Below are positions 1-7,386 of a DNA stretch of 64,000 bases, piece by piece (within the stretch, counting starts at the first letter, position 1; each line of letters starts with the position of its first letter). The DNA is from JALOAT01 sp041685115 (GTDB lineage: Bacteria > Pseudomonadota > Gammaproteobacteria > Thiohalomonadales > Thiohalomonadaceae), in assembly GCA_041685115.1 (NCBI GenBank), contig JAWLGK010000003.1:124001-188000 (forward strand), read 5' to 3'. The position numbers and the translations under genes were made by a program. Under the pieces are notes generated by a model. That model ran no database searches. It saw only the letters and a program-made list of their open reading frames with translations, and was not told the origin of the DNA.

Positions 1-1037
1 GCGCCTTGCGGTTCAGCGGCAGGTGCGCGCCTGCGGGCCAGAAAAAACAGCACCAGCACCGACACGTTGAGGACGACGGAGCCCGCCAATCCCACCTCGT
101 CGCCTGTTTCACTGATCGCCATGGCCAACAGGTGTCCGGCTACGATGCCGCTGCAGAGCACCCCCGTACCGTAGCCGTAGGCGCGCAGCACGTTCGGAAA
201 GGACAGCACGTAGCCCAGCAGGAACAGGTCGATGGTGCCCGCCGCGAGCATCATCGCGTACATGCTCGGGTTCACCAGACGCACGCCCGCGCCATAAATG
301 AGCAGCACGAAGGCCAGCATGGCCGCCACCACGCCCACGATAATGGCAAGGTCCCTTTGACGACGGACGAACAGCAGCGTCGCAAGGCCCGCGCCCGTGA
401 TGTAGAGCAACAATTCACTGCCCGGCCACAGTGCCGCGTTCGCATAGGCCGGATAGAGGAATCCGTACATCAGGCCGCTGACCAGCTGAAACACGAACAC
501 AAAGCTCAAATAGAGAAACAACCCAGGGGGTTCGCCGCTCAAGGCGTGGCGGGGCAGTGTGCGGAGCAGGAGCGGGAGCAGTACCAGGCCGGCGACGGCA
601 AGACCGGCGGTATCGCCCGGCAGCCGCTCTACCAGCGGGAGCAGGAGATTTCCCAGGACGAGACCCGCCAGGGCCGCAAGCAGGGGCGAGGAGGCGGATT
701 TCAAAGCGACACCGGCGCGGATCGAAAGCGGTGCGGCGCTGAGACCGATCAGTGCGAGGGAGAGTTCGGGGGACTCGGGCAGGACGGGGAACAGCCAGGT
801 AAGGCCCACGGTGATCAGCACACCTGCCCGGCCGACCACATCGAACCGGCGTGGTCGACAAAAGCGGCCAAGGACAAACAGCAGCACGGCATGGGGAAGC
901 AGGAACCACAGCAGATCGGCCCTGTCGTTCAACAGGCTCCCGGACATGGGAAACGCCAACAGCCACAACACGTAGCCCGCGAACGCCCAGGCGGGAAGCA
1001 TGCCCCCAAGTCTCGCTGCCACGGGTCGGAAGTCCAT
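1..1037 (-). CDS. polytopic integral membrane protein, C-terminus beyond window
   Basis: The minus strand is open from an ATG at 1037 to the window edge, so at least 345 residues are visible and the C-terminus is missing. Nearly the whole product is hydrophobic: roughly ten membrane segments of about 20 residues, starting near residue 14, separated by short Arg-rich loops. No catalytic motif is visible. An in-frame GTG five codons upstream (1052) is a possible alternative start, and a TAG stop lies just beyond it. The gene is divergent from the lipoprotein at 1189 across a 151-bp gap. Some proteins of this shape end in a LuxR-type helix-turn-helix domain, but that part lies outside the window. 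Function unknown. Confidence 0.7.
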   Translation of the reverse strand, partial: MDFRPVAARLGGMLPAWAFAGYVLWLLAFPMSGSLLNDRADLLWFLLPHAVLLFVLGRFCRPRRFDVVGRAGVLITVGLTWLFPVLPESPELSLALIGLSAAPLSIRAGVALKSASSPLLAALAGLVLGNLLLPLVERLPGDTAGLAVAGLVLLPLLLRTLPRHALSGEPPGLFLYLSFVFVFQLVSGLMYGFLYPAYANAALWPGSELLLYITGAGLATLLFVRRQRDLAIIVGVVAAMLAFVLLIYGAGVRLVNPSMYAMMLAAGTIDLFLLGYVLSFPNVLRAYGYGTGVLCSGIVAGHLLAMAISETGDEVGLAGSVVLNVSVLVLFFLARRRAPAAEPQG

Positions 1038-1188
1038 GAAAAGCGAAGGCACCCGGGAAGTCTACAGAAGGCCGACAGGAATTCCAAAAAGACGACACAG
1101 GGACGACTTGGTCTTGCGGGCCAACAGGCGTCGGATCGGACCCAGGAGGGAACCCTCCCCCCGTCGTTTGCCTCAAGAGGACCGCGCC

Positions 1189-3312
1189 ATGACTCCCGAC
1201 CGTATTCGTCAGCTATCACCCGGATTCGCAGTCGCGCTAACGACACTGTTGTTCGTCGGCTGCAGCAGTGGCGGCGGTGGAAGCAGCACCCCGCAGGCGA
1301 CGGTGCAGGGAGCCGTGGTCGACGGCTATGTGCGTGGCGCCACCGTGACGCTCTATGGTACGGAAGGTTTCGCCGGCCCCGCCGCCCTGGCCACGGCGAC
1401 CACCGACGCCAACGGCGATTTCGTCCTGACCCTGCCCGCGGCCGAGTTGCCCGACTACTTCGCCCTGCTTTCCAAGGGCGGCACGATCATCGATACCGGT
1501 CTGCCCGCGCCCACCATGGCGATGATGGCCATGCGTGAGCGGGACCGTTACTACGTGACCCCGCTTACCGATCGGATCACCCGGCAGGGCTTGCGTGCCA
1601 CAGAATCCTTCGTGGACGCAGAGCAGGCACTGGCCGCCGAACTGGGGCTCACGCCGGCGGAACTCTATGACGACCCCTTGGCGGTGGATGCGCCGGCGGA
1701 GCTCACGGCCGGGCTGTACCGCGCGTTGGCGGCCGGTGACCAGACCGTGGCCCTGCCCGATGGTGATTATCAGGTGAGGCTGGTGTATCTGGGCGAGAAC
1801 GACATCGGCGACGGCACCTTCACGGACATCGACGCCCTGCTGACCGCCAAGCTGCTCGACGGCACTCTCCACATTGCCAACGGCGTGGTTACCGGCACCA
1901 TCGATAGCGACACCGTTACGGGGCGCATCCAGGGTCCCAGCCTGGTGCTCAGCCTCGAGTACCCGGACGGCAACGGCGTGGTGCGGGTGGCCGGCAGCGT
2001 TGGCCTGCTCGGCAGTCTCTCCGGCACCTATGTGGACTTCGACGGCGATCCCTTGCTTACCGATGACCAAAGACTGTCCACCGGCGTTTTCGTGGCCTCG
2101 CTCGTGCCGGCGAGCGGCATCGACAGCGAGGGTCTGAAGACAGTCACCGAGGCGCTCTACGCCGGCCAGCGCAATCTGCTGTTCCGCGATCTCTACGGCG
2201 ACCGCGACCTGGCATGGGGCAGCATGGGAGCGGTGAGCGTAGACACTAACGCCGCTACTATCGAGACCGCTGCTTCGTTTGGGATCACGCTCAACGCTAA
2301 CGGCGGTGCTGCGGATATCCTCAATTGGGAGGAAGGGAAGTTGGTCACCCTTGGCGACGGCACGCCCGCCGGCCTGGCGGTGATGCGCTTCACCGATAAC
2401 GCGGGCGATCATGCCTACCTGATTCAGGCGCTCGGAAACCGACGCGGTGTGTACGTGGCCGGCGCCTCTGGCGCGGGCGGGAACATCTATGCCATCGGCG
2501 AGTCCTACTCGGCCCGCAGAGACGCGTTGGGCGTGGACATTCTCGCGGCCAATCAAGAGACGCCCATGAAACTGGCGGTGAGCAATGTCAATGTGCATAT
2601 GCTCGGTGTCACCCGGGATCCGGACGAGTTCGTGGATGTCAATGTCACCTTCACCGTGCCCTCGCTGAGTTCGGGGTCAGGGGCCGCTGGCGATGCCGCT
2701 GCCGCTGATGAGGGCGTTCAGGTGGTGAGCGGCAGCATGCTGGGTCTGAAATACAGTGCCGGGGGAATTGATACCGACCTTATCGATGACGATGAAGACT
2801 TCCTCGCCATTGCCGAAATGCACCCCACCGGCGCCCTGCAGGGAGACATCATGGACGGTGGTAATTTCGCAGGGCTGGGTCCCGTGATCGACGCCGCCGA
2901 CTGGCCCGTGCCGCTGGTGGGCTTCGCGGCCCCCGCCAGCGCCGATCCCTCGTTGGTCGATTCGGGCGAGGCACAGCTCGACTTCATCGCCCGTCCGCTT
3001 TACACCATCGACCCGGACAGTAGCGCGCTGATCAGCTTGGTAGACTACAAGCTCGCCGTCATCAGCGGGACCATTCGCTCCCAGGATGACAGCGCCACGT
3101 TGAGCTACCGGGACAACGAAGGTGAAACCGGCACCCTGGCGCTCACTGTGGAGAACCGCGGCGGCGTGTACCACCTGCATGGCCCCATGGGCGACGAGTA
3201 CATCGACATCCTCTGGGGCGCCGGCGGCACCCGTGCGGTGTTCGTGTCCTCCACCCAGGCGGATGGTAACGGCACGATCTATGAGATTGGCGAGGCCTTT
3301 CTGACCTATTAG
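1189..3312 (+). CDS. large secreted lipoprotein of unknown function
   Basis: The 707-residue product starts with a lipoprotein signal: a short basic N-terminus, a hydrophobic stretch and a lipobox ending LFVGC with the acceptor Cys at residue 25, followed by a Ser/Gly-rich linker. The ATG at 1189 follows a purine-rich AAGAGGA and gives a correct signal peptide, so it is preferred to in-frame starts further upstream. Residues about 35-100 (VVDGYVRGATVTLYG, TDANGDF) look like the carboxypeptidase-regulatory or Ig-like repeat found in surface lipoproteins. The rest is acidic, rich in Gly, Asp and Ala, and probably beta-rich; no enzyme motif was seen. It is likely anchored in the outer membrane. 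A hairpin follows 20 bp after the stop. Confidence 0.75.
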   Translation: MTPDRIRQLSPGFAVALTTLLFVGCSSGGGGSSTPQATVQGAVVDGYVRGATVTLYGTEGFAGPAALATATTDANGDFVLTLPAAELPDYFALLSKGGTIIDTGLPAPTMAMMAMRERDRYYVTPLTDRITRQGLRATESFVDAEQALAAELGLTPAELYDDPLAVDAPAELTAGLYRALAAGDQTVALPDGDYQVRLVYLGENDIGDGTFTDIDALLTAKLLDGTLHIANGVVTGTIDSDTVTGRIQGPSLVLSLEYPDGNGVVRVAGSVGLLGSLSGTYVDFDGDPLLTDDQRLSTGVFVASLVPASGIDSEGLKTVTEALYAGQRNLLFRDLYGDRDLAWGSMGAVSVDTNAATIETAASFGITLNANGGAADILNWEEGKLVTLGDGTPAGLAVMRFTDNAGDHAYLIQALGNRRGVYVAGASGAGGNIYAIGESYSARRDALGVDILAANQETPMKLAVSNVNVHMLGVTRDPDEFVDVNVTFTVPSLSSGSGAAGDAAAADEGVQVVSGSMLGLKYSAGGIDTDLIDDDEDFLAIAEMHPTGALQGDIMDGGNFAGLGPVIDAADWPVPLVGFAAPASADPSLVDSGEAQLDFIARPLYTIDPDSSALISLVDYKLAVISGTIRSQDDSATLSYRDNEGETGTLALTVENRGGVYHLHGPMGDEYIDILWGAGGTRAVFVSSTQADGNGTIYEIGEAFLTY

Positions 3313-3332
3313 ATGCCCGCAAATGCACCGTA

Positions 3333-3359
3333 CACACCCCGGGAGGATCCCGGGGTGTG
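3333..3359 (+). terminator. GC-rich hairpin downstream of lipoprotein gene
   Basis: A perfect 12-bp stem (CACACCCCGGGA and its complement) with a 3-nt loop begins 20 bp after the lipoprotein stop. No T-run follows, so it may act as a weak or Rho-assisted terminator or an mRNA-stabilising hairpin. Confidence 0.55.
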
Positions 3360-3641
3360 CAGACGCACCTGCCGAGTCGCGGGAATGGCGAAGGCCTGCA
3401 CTTCCTGGACCCGGGACATCACCGGGTATCGCTTGTAAGTCGCGAGCACGATTGGCGGCCTAGCGAAGACTGGTGACCTGTCCTGCAATCGTCCTCATTG
3501 ACGTGCCGGCGGTCGCGTCTGCGTTTGGGGGCTGTGGGAGGAGTTCATTGATTTCCGCCCCGGCTCCGACTAAGCCATAACGGTGTGCCCGCATGGCGGG
3601 GCATCCATACAGCAATCATGCATCGATGCCAGGGAGGAAAG

Positions 3642-3734
3642 ATGGGAAAGGGCGATCAGCGCACCACACGCGGCAAAATCTTTCGCGGCAGCCACGGCAA
3701 GACGCGGCGCAGGAACAAACAGAAAAGAAGCTAG
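3642..3734 (+). CDS. 30S ribosomal protein THX (bTHX), 30 residues
   Basis: A short reading frame encodes 30 residues, starting MGKGDQRTTRGKIF and continuing RGSHGKTRRR before a basic tail. This matches the THX family of the small ribosomal subunit, known from Thermus and common in bacteria, whose members carry a MGKGDxxTxRGKI start and a GxxGKxRxR middle. THX sits among 16S rRNA helices in the 30S head. A strong ribosome-binding site, GGGAGGA, lies 5 nt before the ATG. The gene is too short for usual ORF cut-offs and overlaps longer meaningless frames. It stands alone in a repeat-rich gap; the REP and MITE-like sequences start downstream of it. Confidence 0.9.
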   Translation: MGKGDQRTTRGKIFRGSHGKTRRRNKQKRS

Positions 3735-4003
3735 TTTGCTTTTGGCGTGGCAACGGCGCCATACAGGCCTGGGCGATCGTGGGGGTCCTGCGGGCAAGCC
3801 GCTACGTAGCCCGCCTTGGACGCCGCCTGTGGATGGGCCTTCGCTGTTTGGCTCTTCCGCAGAATTTGTGGATACACGTTGGGGGCATATGTTCATAGCG
3901 GCATGATTGCGCTGTGGTTTCCGATCTCAACAAGGGCATCTTCTTTCTGAGGGCGAGAAATTATCGAAAGGTCTGACGATGGATAGACGGGGAACGAAGC
4001 GTC

Positions 4004-4024
4004 CCCTCTCCCTCCGGGAGAGGG
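4004..4024. repeat. REP-like palindrome, CTCCC/GGGAG family
   Basis: A 21-nt palindrome, CCCTCTCCCTCC followed by GGGAGAGGG, of the family that recurs at 4305-4405 and 27516-27700. The short frame running through it is composed of the repeat and is not a gene. Confidence 0.75.
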
Positions 4025-4259
4025 CCAGGGAGAGGGGGTCGAAACTGTGCGATATTCGCACTCACAGGCTGCACCGGGGAGGCACCGATGCTGGACATCG
4101 GCTCCTGTCGCATCTTCGCGCCTGATGGCTAGGAGTTAGAAGTCCAGGTGCCAGTGATGATGCAGGGAGTGTACTGATTGAACCCCCTTTCCCCAGCCCT
4201 CGGCAACCGCTCCCTGCGTTGCTCTACCTCGCGCATCCATGCGCTCGTCTCCCGGAGGG

Positions 4260-4450
4260 CTGTCTCTTAGTCACATCATTTTCAGGAGAGACAGAAGCTT
4301 GCGTCCCTTCTCCCTCCGGGAGAAGGGCAGGATGAGGGGATCAATAACCAATAGCCGCACCTGAAATTGATCCCCTCTCCCCAGCCCTCTCCCGGAGGGA
4401 GAGGGGGCAAGAGAAGCTGGCTACAACGGCGAAATGTGACTAAGAGACAG
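4260..4450. mobile_element. MITE-like element with IS50/Tn5-like ends and 9-bp target duplication
   Basis: The 191-bp element has perfect 17-bp terminal inverted repeats, CTGTCTCTTAGTCACAT at 4260-4276 and its complement at 4434-4450. The 9-bp direct repeat CCCGGAGGG abuts both ends (4251-4259 and 4451-4459). The terminal sequence resembles IS50/Tn5 ends (IS4-type family), and IS50 makes 9-bp target duplications. There is no room for a transposase. The core (4305-4405) is a REP doublet: two inverted CTCCC/GGGAG palindromes pointing at each other through GGGGATCAAT / ATTGATCCCC. The target itself lies in the same type of REP palindrome. Confidence 0.8.
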
Positions 4451-4509
4451 CCCGGAGGGAGAGGGGGTAAGTAGGCTGGTGCCCACGGCAAAAAAGTGAC
4501 AAGAGACAG
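4451..4509. repeat. tandem, diverged partial copy of the MITE right end
   Basis: This 59-bp unit repeats the layout of the preceding 60 bp (4391-4450): CCCGGAGGGAGAGGGGG, a short spacer, CGGC-A-rich, then GTGAC(T)AAGAGACAG. It is followed by another CCCGGAGGG at 4510-4518. It looks like a second, 5'-deleted and diverged element or a tandem duplication of the right end. Confidence 0.6.
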
Positions 4510-4650
4510 CCCGGAGGGAAAGGAGCGCTCAGGGCCACCCACAAATTCTGCGGAGGAGCCCGCTGTTTTTGTGAATACTGGGCCCGCAGATGGCCGCCAT
4601 CGAGGGCGCGTGCTTAGGTTGAAGGAGACCCAGGCACCGAAGGCGCCGTC

Positions 4651-5280
4651 ATGCGCGAGATCCTCCCCGGCATCTTTCACTGGACCACCCTGCACGAGGG
4701 CATCGGGGAGCGGGTACATTCTTACTACGTCCAGGCCACCGAGCCTGCCGTGCTCATCGATCCGCGTGTGCCGCACGTGGGCCTGAACGGGTTCACCGGC
4801 CGCCCGCGCCCGGCCCATGCTTATCTCACCAACCGCCACCATTATCGCCACAGCGGCCGTTTCGCCGAGCGCTTCGGCACCGAGGTGTGGTGCCACCTCG
4901 ACGGGTTGCACGAGTTCACCCACGGCGAGCGGGTCAGGCCCTTCCTGCATGGCGATGTGTTGCCCGGCGGCGTCAAGGCGCTGCCGGTGGGTGTGCTGTG
5001 CCCGGAGGAAACCGCGTTTCTCATCCCGGTAGGGGACGGCGCGCTGGCCATGGGCGATGCCATCGTGCGCCATGGCGACAAGCTCGGCTTCGTGCCCGAT
5101 GGGCTGATGGGTGATGAACCGGACGAGGTAAAGCGCGGGTTGGTCGCGGCGTTTTATCACCTTGTCGAACAACCCTTCGAACACCTGCTGTTGGCCCATG
5201 GCGTGCCCTGGGTCGGCGAGGGCAAGCAGGCGCTGCGGGCATTCCTGGAACGCCAGAACCGCCCGCCGTGCGAGGTATGA
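4651..5280 (+). CDS. metallo-beta-lactamase-fold protein with altered metal motif
   Basis: The 209-residue product has the short alternating strand-helix pattern of the MBL fold. At residues 56-65 it reads TNRHHYRHSG where classical hydrolases have THxHxDHxGG; the metal-ligand Asp is not kept. A second segment near residue 130 (GDGALAMGDA) matches the later strand with Asp, and LLLAHGVPW near residue 190 supplies the C-terminal His. Other small MBL proteins share an NRHH-type motif, so the protein may bind metal differently. It lies 45 bp upstream of the glucan phosphorylase on the same strand, so the two may be co-transcribed. Substrate unknown. Confidence 0.7.
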   Translation: MREILPGIFHWTTLHEGIGERVHSYYVQATEPAVLIDPRVPHVGLNGFTGRPRPAHAYLTNRHHYRHSGRFAERFGTEVWCHLDGLHEFTHGERVRPFLHGDVLPGGVKALPVGVLCPEETAFLIPVGDGALAMGDAIVRHGDKLGFVPDGLMGDEPDEVKRGLVAAFYHLVEQPFEHLLLAHGVPWVGEGKQALRAFLERQNRPPCEV

Positions 5281-5325
5281 AGGCGCACCGCTGCGCTGCG
5301 GGTGATTCCTGTGGAGGAAAGCCAC

Positions 5326-7050
5326 ATGGACGGAAGCAAGGCTGAGCGAACATTGCCGGTGGGTGATGTGCTGGAGCCGTTTGTCCATCAGCCTTCAGTG
5401 GCCTACTTCTCCATGGAGATCGCGCTGTGTTCGCAAATGTCGACTTACTCGGGCGGTCTCGGTGTGTTGGCAGGCGACACCTTGCGCTCGGCGGCCGATC
5501 TGCGCGTGCCCATGGTCGGCGTTACCCTGCTCAGCAAGGCCGGTTATTTTCGTCAGAGCCTCGACGCGCAGGGTAACCAGATTGAAGAGCCCGCCTGGTG
5601 GGACGTCAGCGCCTGGACACAGCCGTTGCGCGCGAAGATCGCCATCGGTATTGCGGGCCGCGAGGTGTGGATTCGCGGCTGTCTGCACGTCGTCACCGGG
5701 CAACTGGGGGGGCAGGTGCCGGTCGTTCTGCTCGACACTGATCTGGAGGAAAATCACCCGGATGATCGCACCCTGACGCATTTTCTTTATGGCGGCGATG
5801 CGGCATACCGGTTGCGCCAGGAGTGTGTGCTGGGTATCGGCGGTGCACGCATGTTGCACGCACTGGGTTTCAAAATCACCGAGTACCACATGAATGAGGG
5901 ACACTCGGCCCTTCTGGTGCTTGAATTGCTGCGCCGTCACACCTATGCGCCCGAAGACGTGCGGCCGGGCGAGGTCATGTACGACCTGCCCCGGGTTCGC
6001 GATCTATGCAACTTCACCACCCACACACCGGTCGAGGCCGGACACGACAAGTTCCCTTATGAACTCGTGGAACGTGTGCTGGATGAGTTCCGCGACATGG
6101 TGATGCTCCGCTCCCTTGCCGGCACGGACAATCTGAACATGACGCGTCTGGCCCTCAACGCGAGCGAGTATGTGAACGGCGTCGCCAAGAGCCACGCCAA
6201 GACTTCCAGCGCCATGTTCCCGGGCTACCACCTGGAGGCGGTGACCAACGGCGTTCACCCGCCCACTTGGGTTGGGCCGGCCATGCGCATGGTGTATGAC
6301 CGCGAAGTGAGCGTGTGGCAACACGAGCCCGAGTTGCTGGTGAACGCCGATCGCATTGCCGATGCGGCGATCTGGAACGCGCACATGGAGCAGAAGCGTG
6401 AACTGCTGAAGAATGTGGCGGAGCGCACGGGCCGGCCATTGCGCGAGGACGTGATCACCATCGGCTTCGCGCGGCGCATGACCGGCTACAAAAGGCCGGA
6501 ACTCATTTTTTCCGACATGGAACGCCTGCGCGCCATCGCGGCGCGCTACCCGGTACAGGTGGTGATGGCGGGGAAGGCGCATCCGCGCGATGAAGGGGGC
6601 AAGCAGGCCATCGTCGCCATCCATCGCGCGGCGGAGGCGTTGCAGGATGTGTTGCCCGTGGTTTTCCTCGTGGACTACGACATGGACCTGGCCGCCGTCA
6701 TGGTTGCGGGTGTGGACCTTTGGCTGAACAATCCCTTGCCGCCGCAGGAAGCCTCCGGCACCAGCGGCATGAAAGCGGCGCTCAACGGGGTGCCGAACCT
6801 GAGTGTGTTGGATGGCTGGTGGGCGGAGGGTTGGATCGAGGGCATCACCGGCTGGGCCATTGGTGAAGGAAACGAGATCGACCATGCGGCGGCGCTCTAC
6901 CGCAAACTCGAAGAGAACGTGCTGCCGCTGTATTACACGGACCGGCCGGGCTGGATCCGCGTGATGAAAGGCGCCATTTCCCGCAACGCGCCCTTCTTCA
7001 ACAGCCATCGCATGCTGCGCCGCTACGTGACCGAAGCGTACATTCGCTGA
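5326..7050 (+). CDS. glgP: alpha-glucan (glycogen/maltodextrin) phosphorylase
   Basis: Cytoplasmic PLP-dependent enzyme of family GT35 that removes glucose-1-phosphate from alpha-1,4-glucans. The 574-residue product has the N-terminal substrate region (VAYFSMEIALCSQMSTYSGG near residue 27), the EYHMNEGHSA segment, and the PLP site EASGTSGMKAALNG with the cofactor Lys at residue 483. It is shorter than E. coli-type phosphorylases (about 800 residues) and matches the compact alpha-glucan phosphorylase subfamily. The ATG at 5326 is chosen because GGAGG lies 8 nt upstream; an in-frame GTG at 5302 precedes that site. No glycogen synthase or branching enzyme is in the window. Confidence 0.92.
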   Translation: MDGSKAERTLPVGDVLEPFVHQPSVAYFSMEIALCSQMSTYSGGLGVLAGDTLRSAADLRVPMVGVTLLSKAGYFRQSLDAQGNQIEEPAWWDVSAWTQPLRAKIAIGIAGREVWIRGCLHVVTGQLGGQVPVVLLDTDLEENHPDDRTLTHFLYGGDAAYRLRQECVLGIGGARMLHALGFKITEYHMNEGHSALLVLELLRRHTYAPEDVRPGEVMYDLPRVRDLCNFTTHTPVEAGHDKFPYELVERVLDEFRDMVMLRSLAGTDNLNMTRLALNASEYVNGVAKSHAKTSSAMFPGYHLEAVTNGVHPPTWVGPAMRMVYDREVSVWQHEPELLVNADRIADAAIWNAHMEQKRELLKNVAERTGRPLREDVITIGFARRMTGYKRPELIFSDMERLRAIAARYPVQVVMAGKAHPRDEGGKQAIVAIHRAAEALQDVLPVVFLVDYDMDLAAVMVAGVDLWLNNPLPPQEASGTSGMKAALNGVPNLSVLDGWWAEGWIEGITGWAIGEGNEIDHAAALYRKLEENVLPLYYTDRPGWIRVMKGAISRNAPFFNSHRMLRRYVTEAYIR

Positions 7051-7386
7051 CGACGCGGGTTGTGCTTGCCGGGCCTTGATGCATGCGGCGCTTGCCAAGG
7101 GAGAAGAGTTCCTCTCGCCAAGACGCCAAGGGACGCAAAGGAATCGCCCAATCTCTTTCCGCCGATTTGCGCTGCGAGTGATTCCGTCGTTCATAAGCGT
7201 CCAAATACCGCGGCGCCTGTGCGATTTCGGAGATCCTCGTAGCTGACCTCCGCGTCGTGGCGCCGGATACGCTCATTCGAGCGGGCGACAAGCGTACCGG
7301 CTGAACCGATAATCTGGTGGTTCCCTTGGCGCGGATCACGGTACCCTGCGCGCCGAGAACAATACCAACGAGCACCCGGAGCCGCT
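7051..7386. other. gene-free interval with short dispersed repeat
   Basis: This 336-bp gap holds one copy of a common intergenic repeat at 7116-7140 (CGCCAAGACGCCAAGGGACG then CAAAG). The remainder shows no convincing frame, RBS or RNA fold. A minus-strand frame across 7191-7330 reads plausibly for about 40 codons but continues into the antisense of the ATPase gene, so it is not called. Confidence 0.5.

Larger units (their letters stand above)
3850..4560. repeat. 24-nt imperfect inverted repeats bounding a repeat cluster
   Basis: The 24 nt at 3850-3873 reappear as a reverse complement at 4537-4560 with two mismatches (22 of 24 identical; shared core CCGCAGAATTTGTGG). They enclose about 660 bp holding REP hairpins, a MITE-like insertion and a tandem partial copy, with no credible gene. 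They may be the ends of an older, decayed element. No flanking target duplication was recognised. Confidence 0.6.

Noticed and set aside
6..1538. Plus-strand frame of 510 codons across the window start
   Set aside because: It is antisense to a clear polytopic membrane protein, rich in Gln, His and Arg, and runs into the lipoprotein gene in another frame.
3570..3906. Frames of about 100 codons on both strands in the repeat-rich gap
   Set aside because: They overlap the real THX gene in other frames and lack an RBS of their own.
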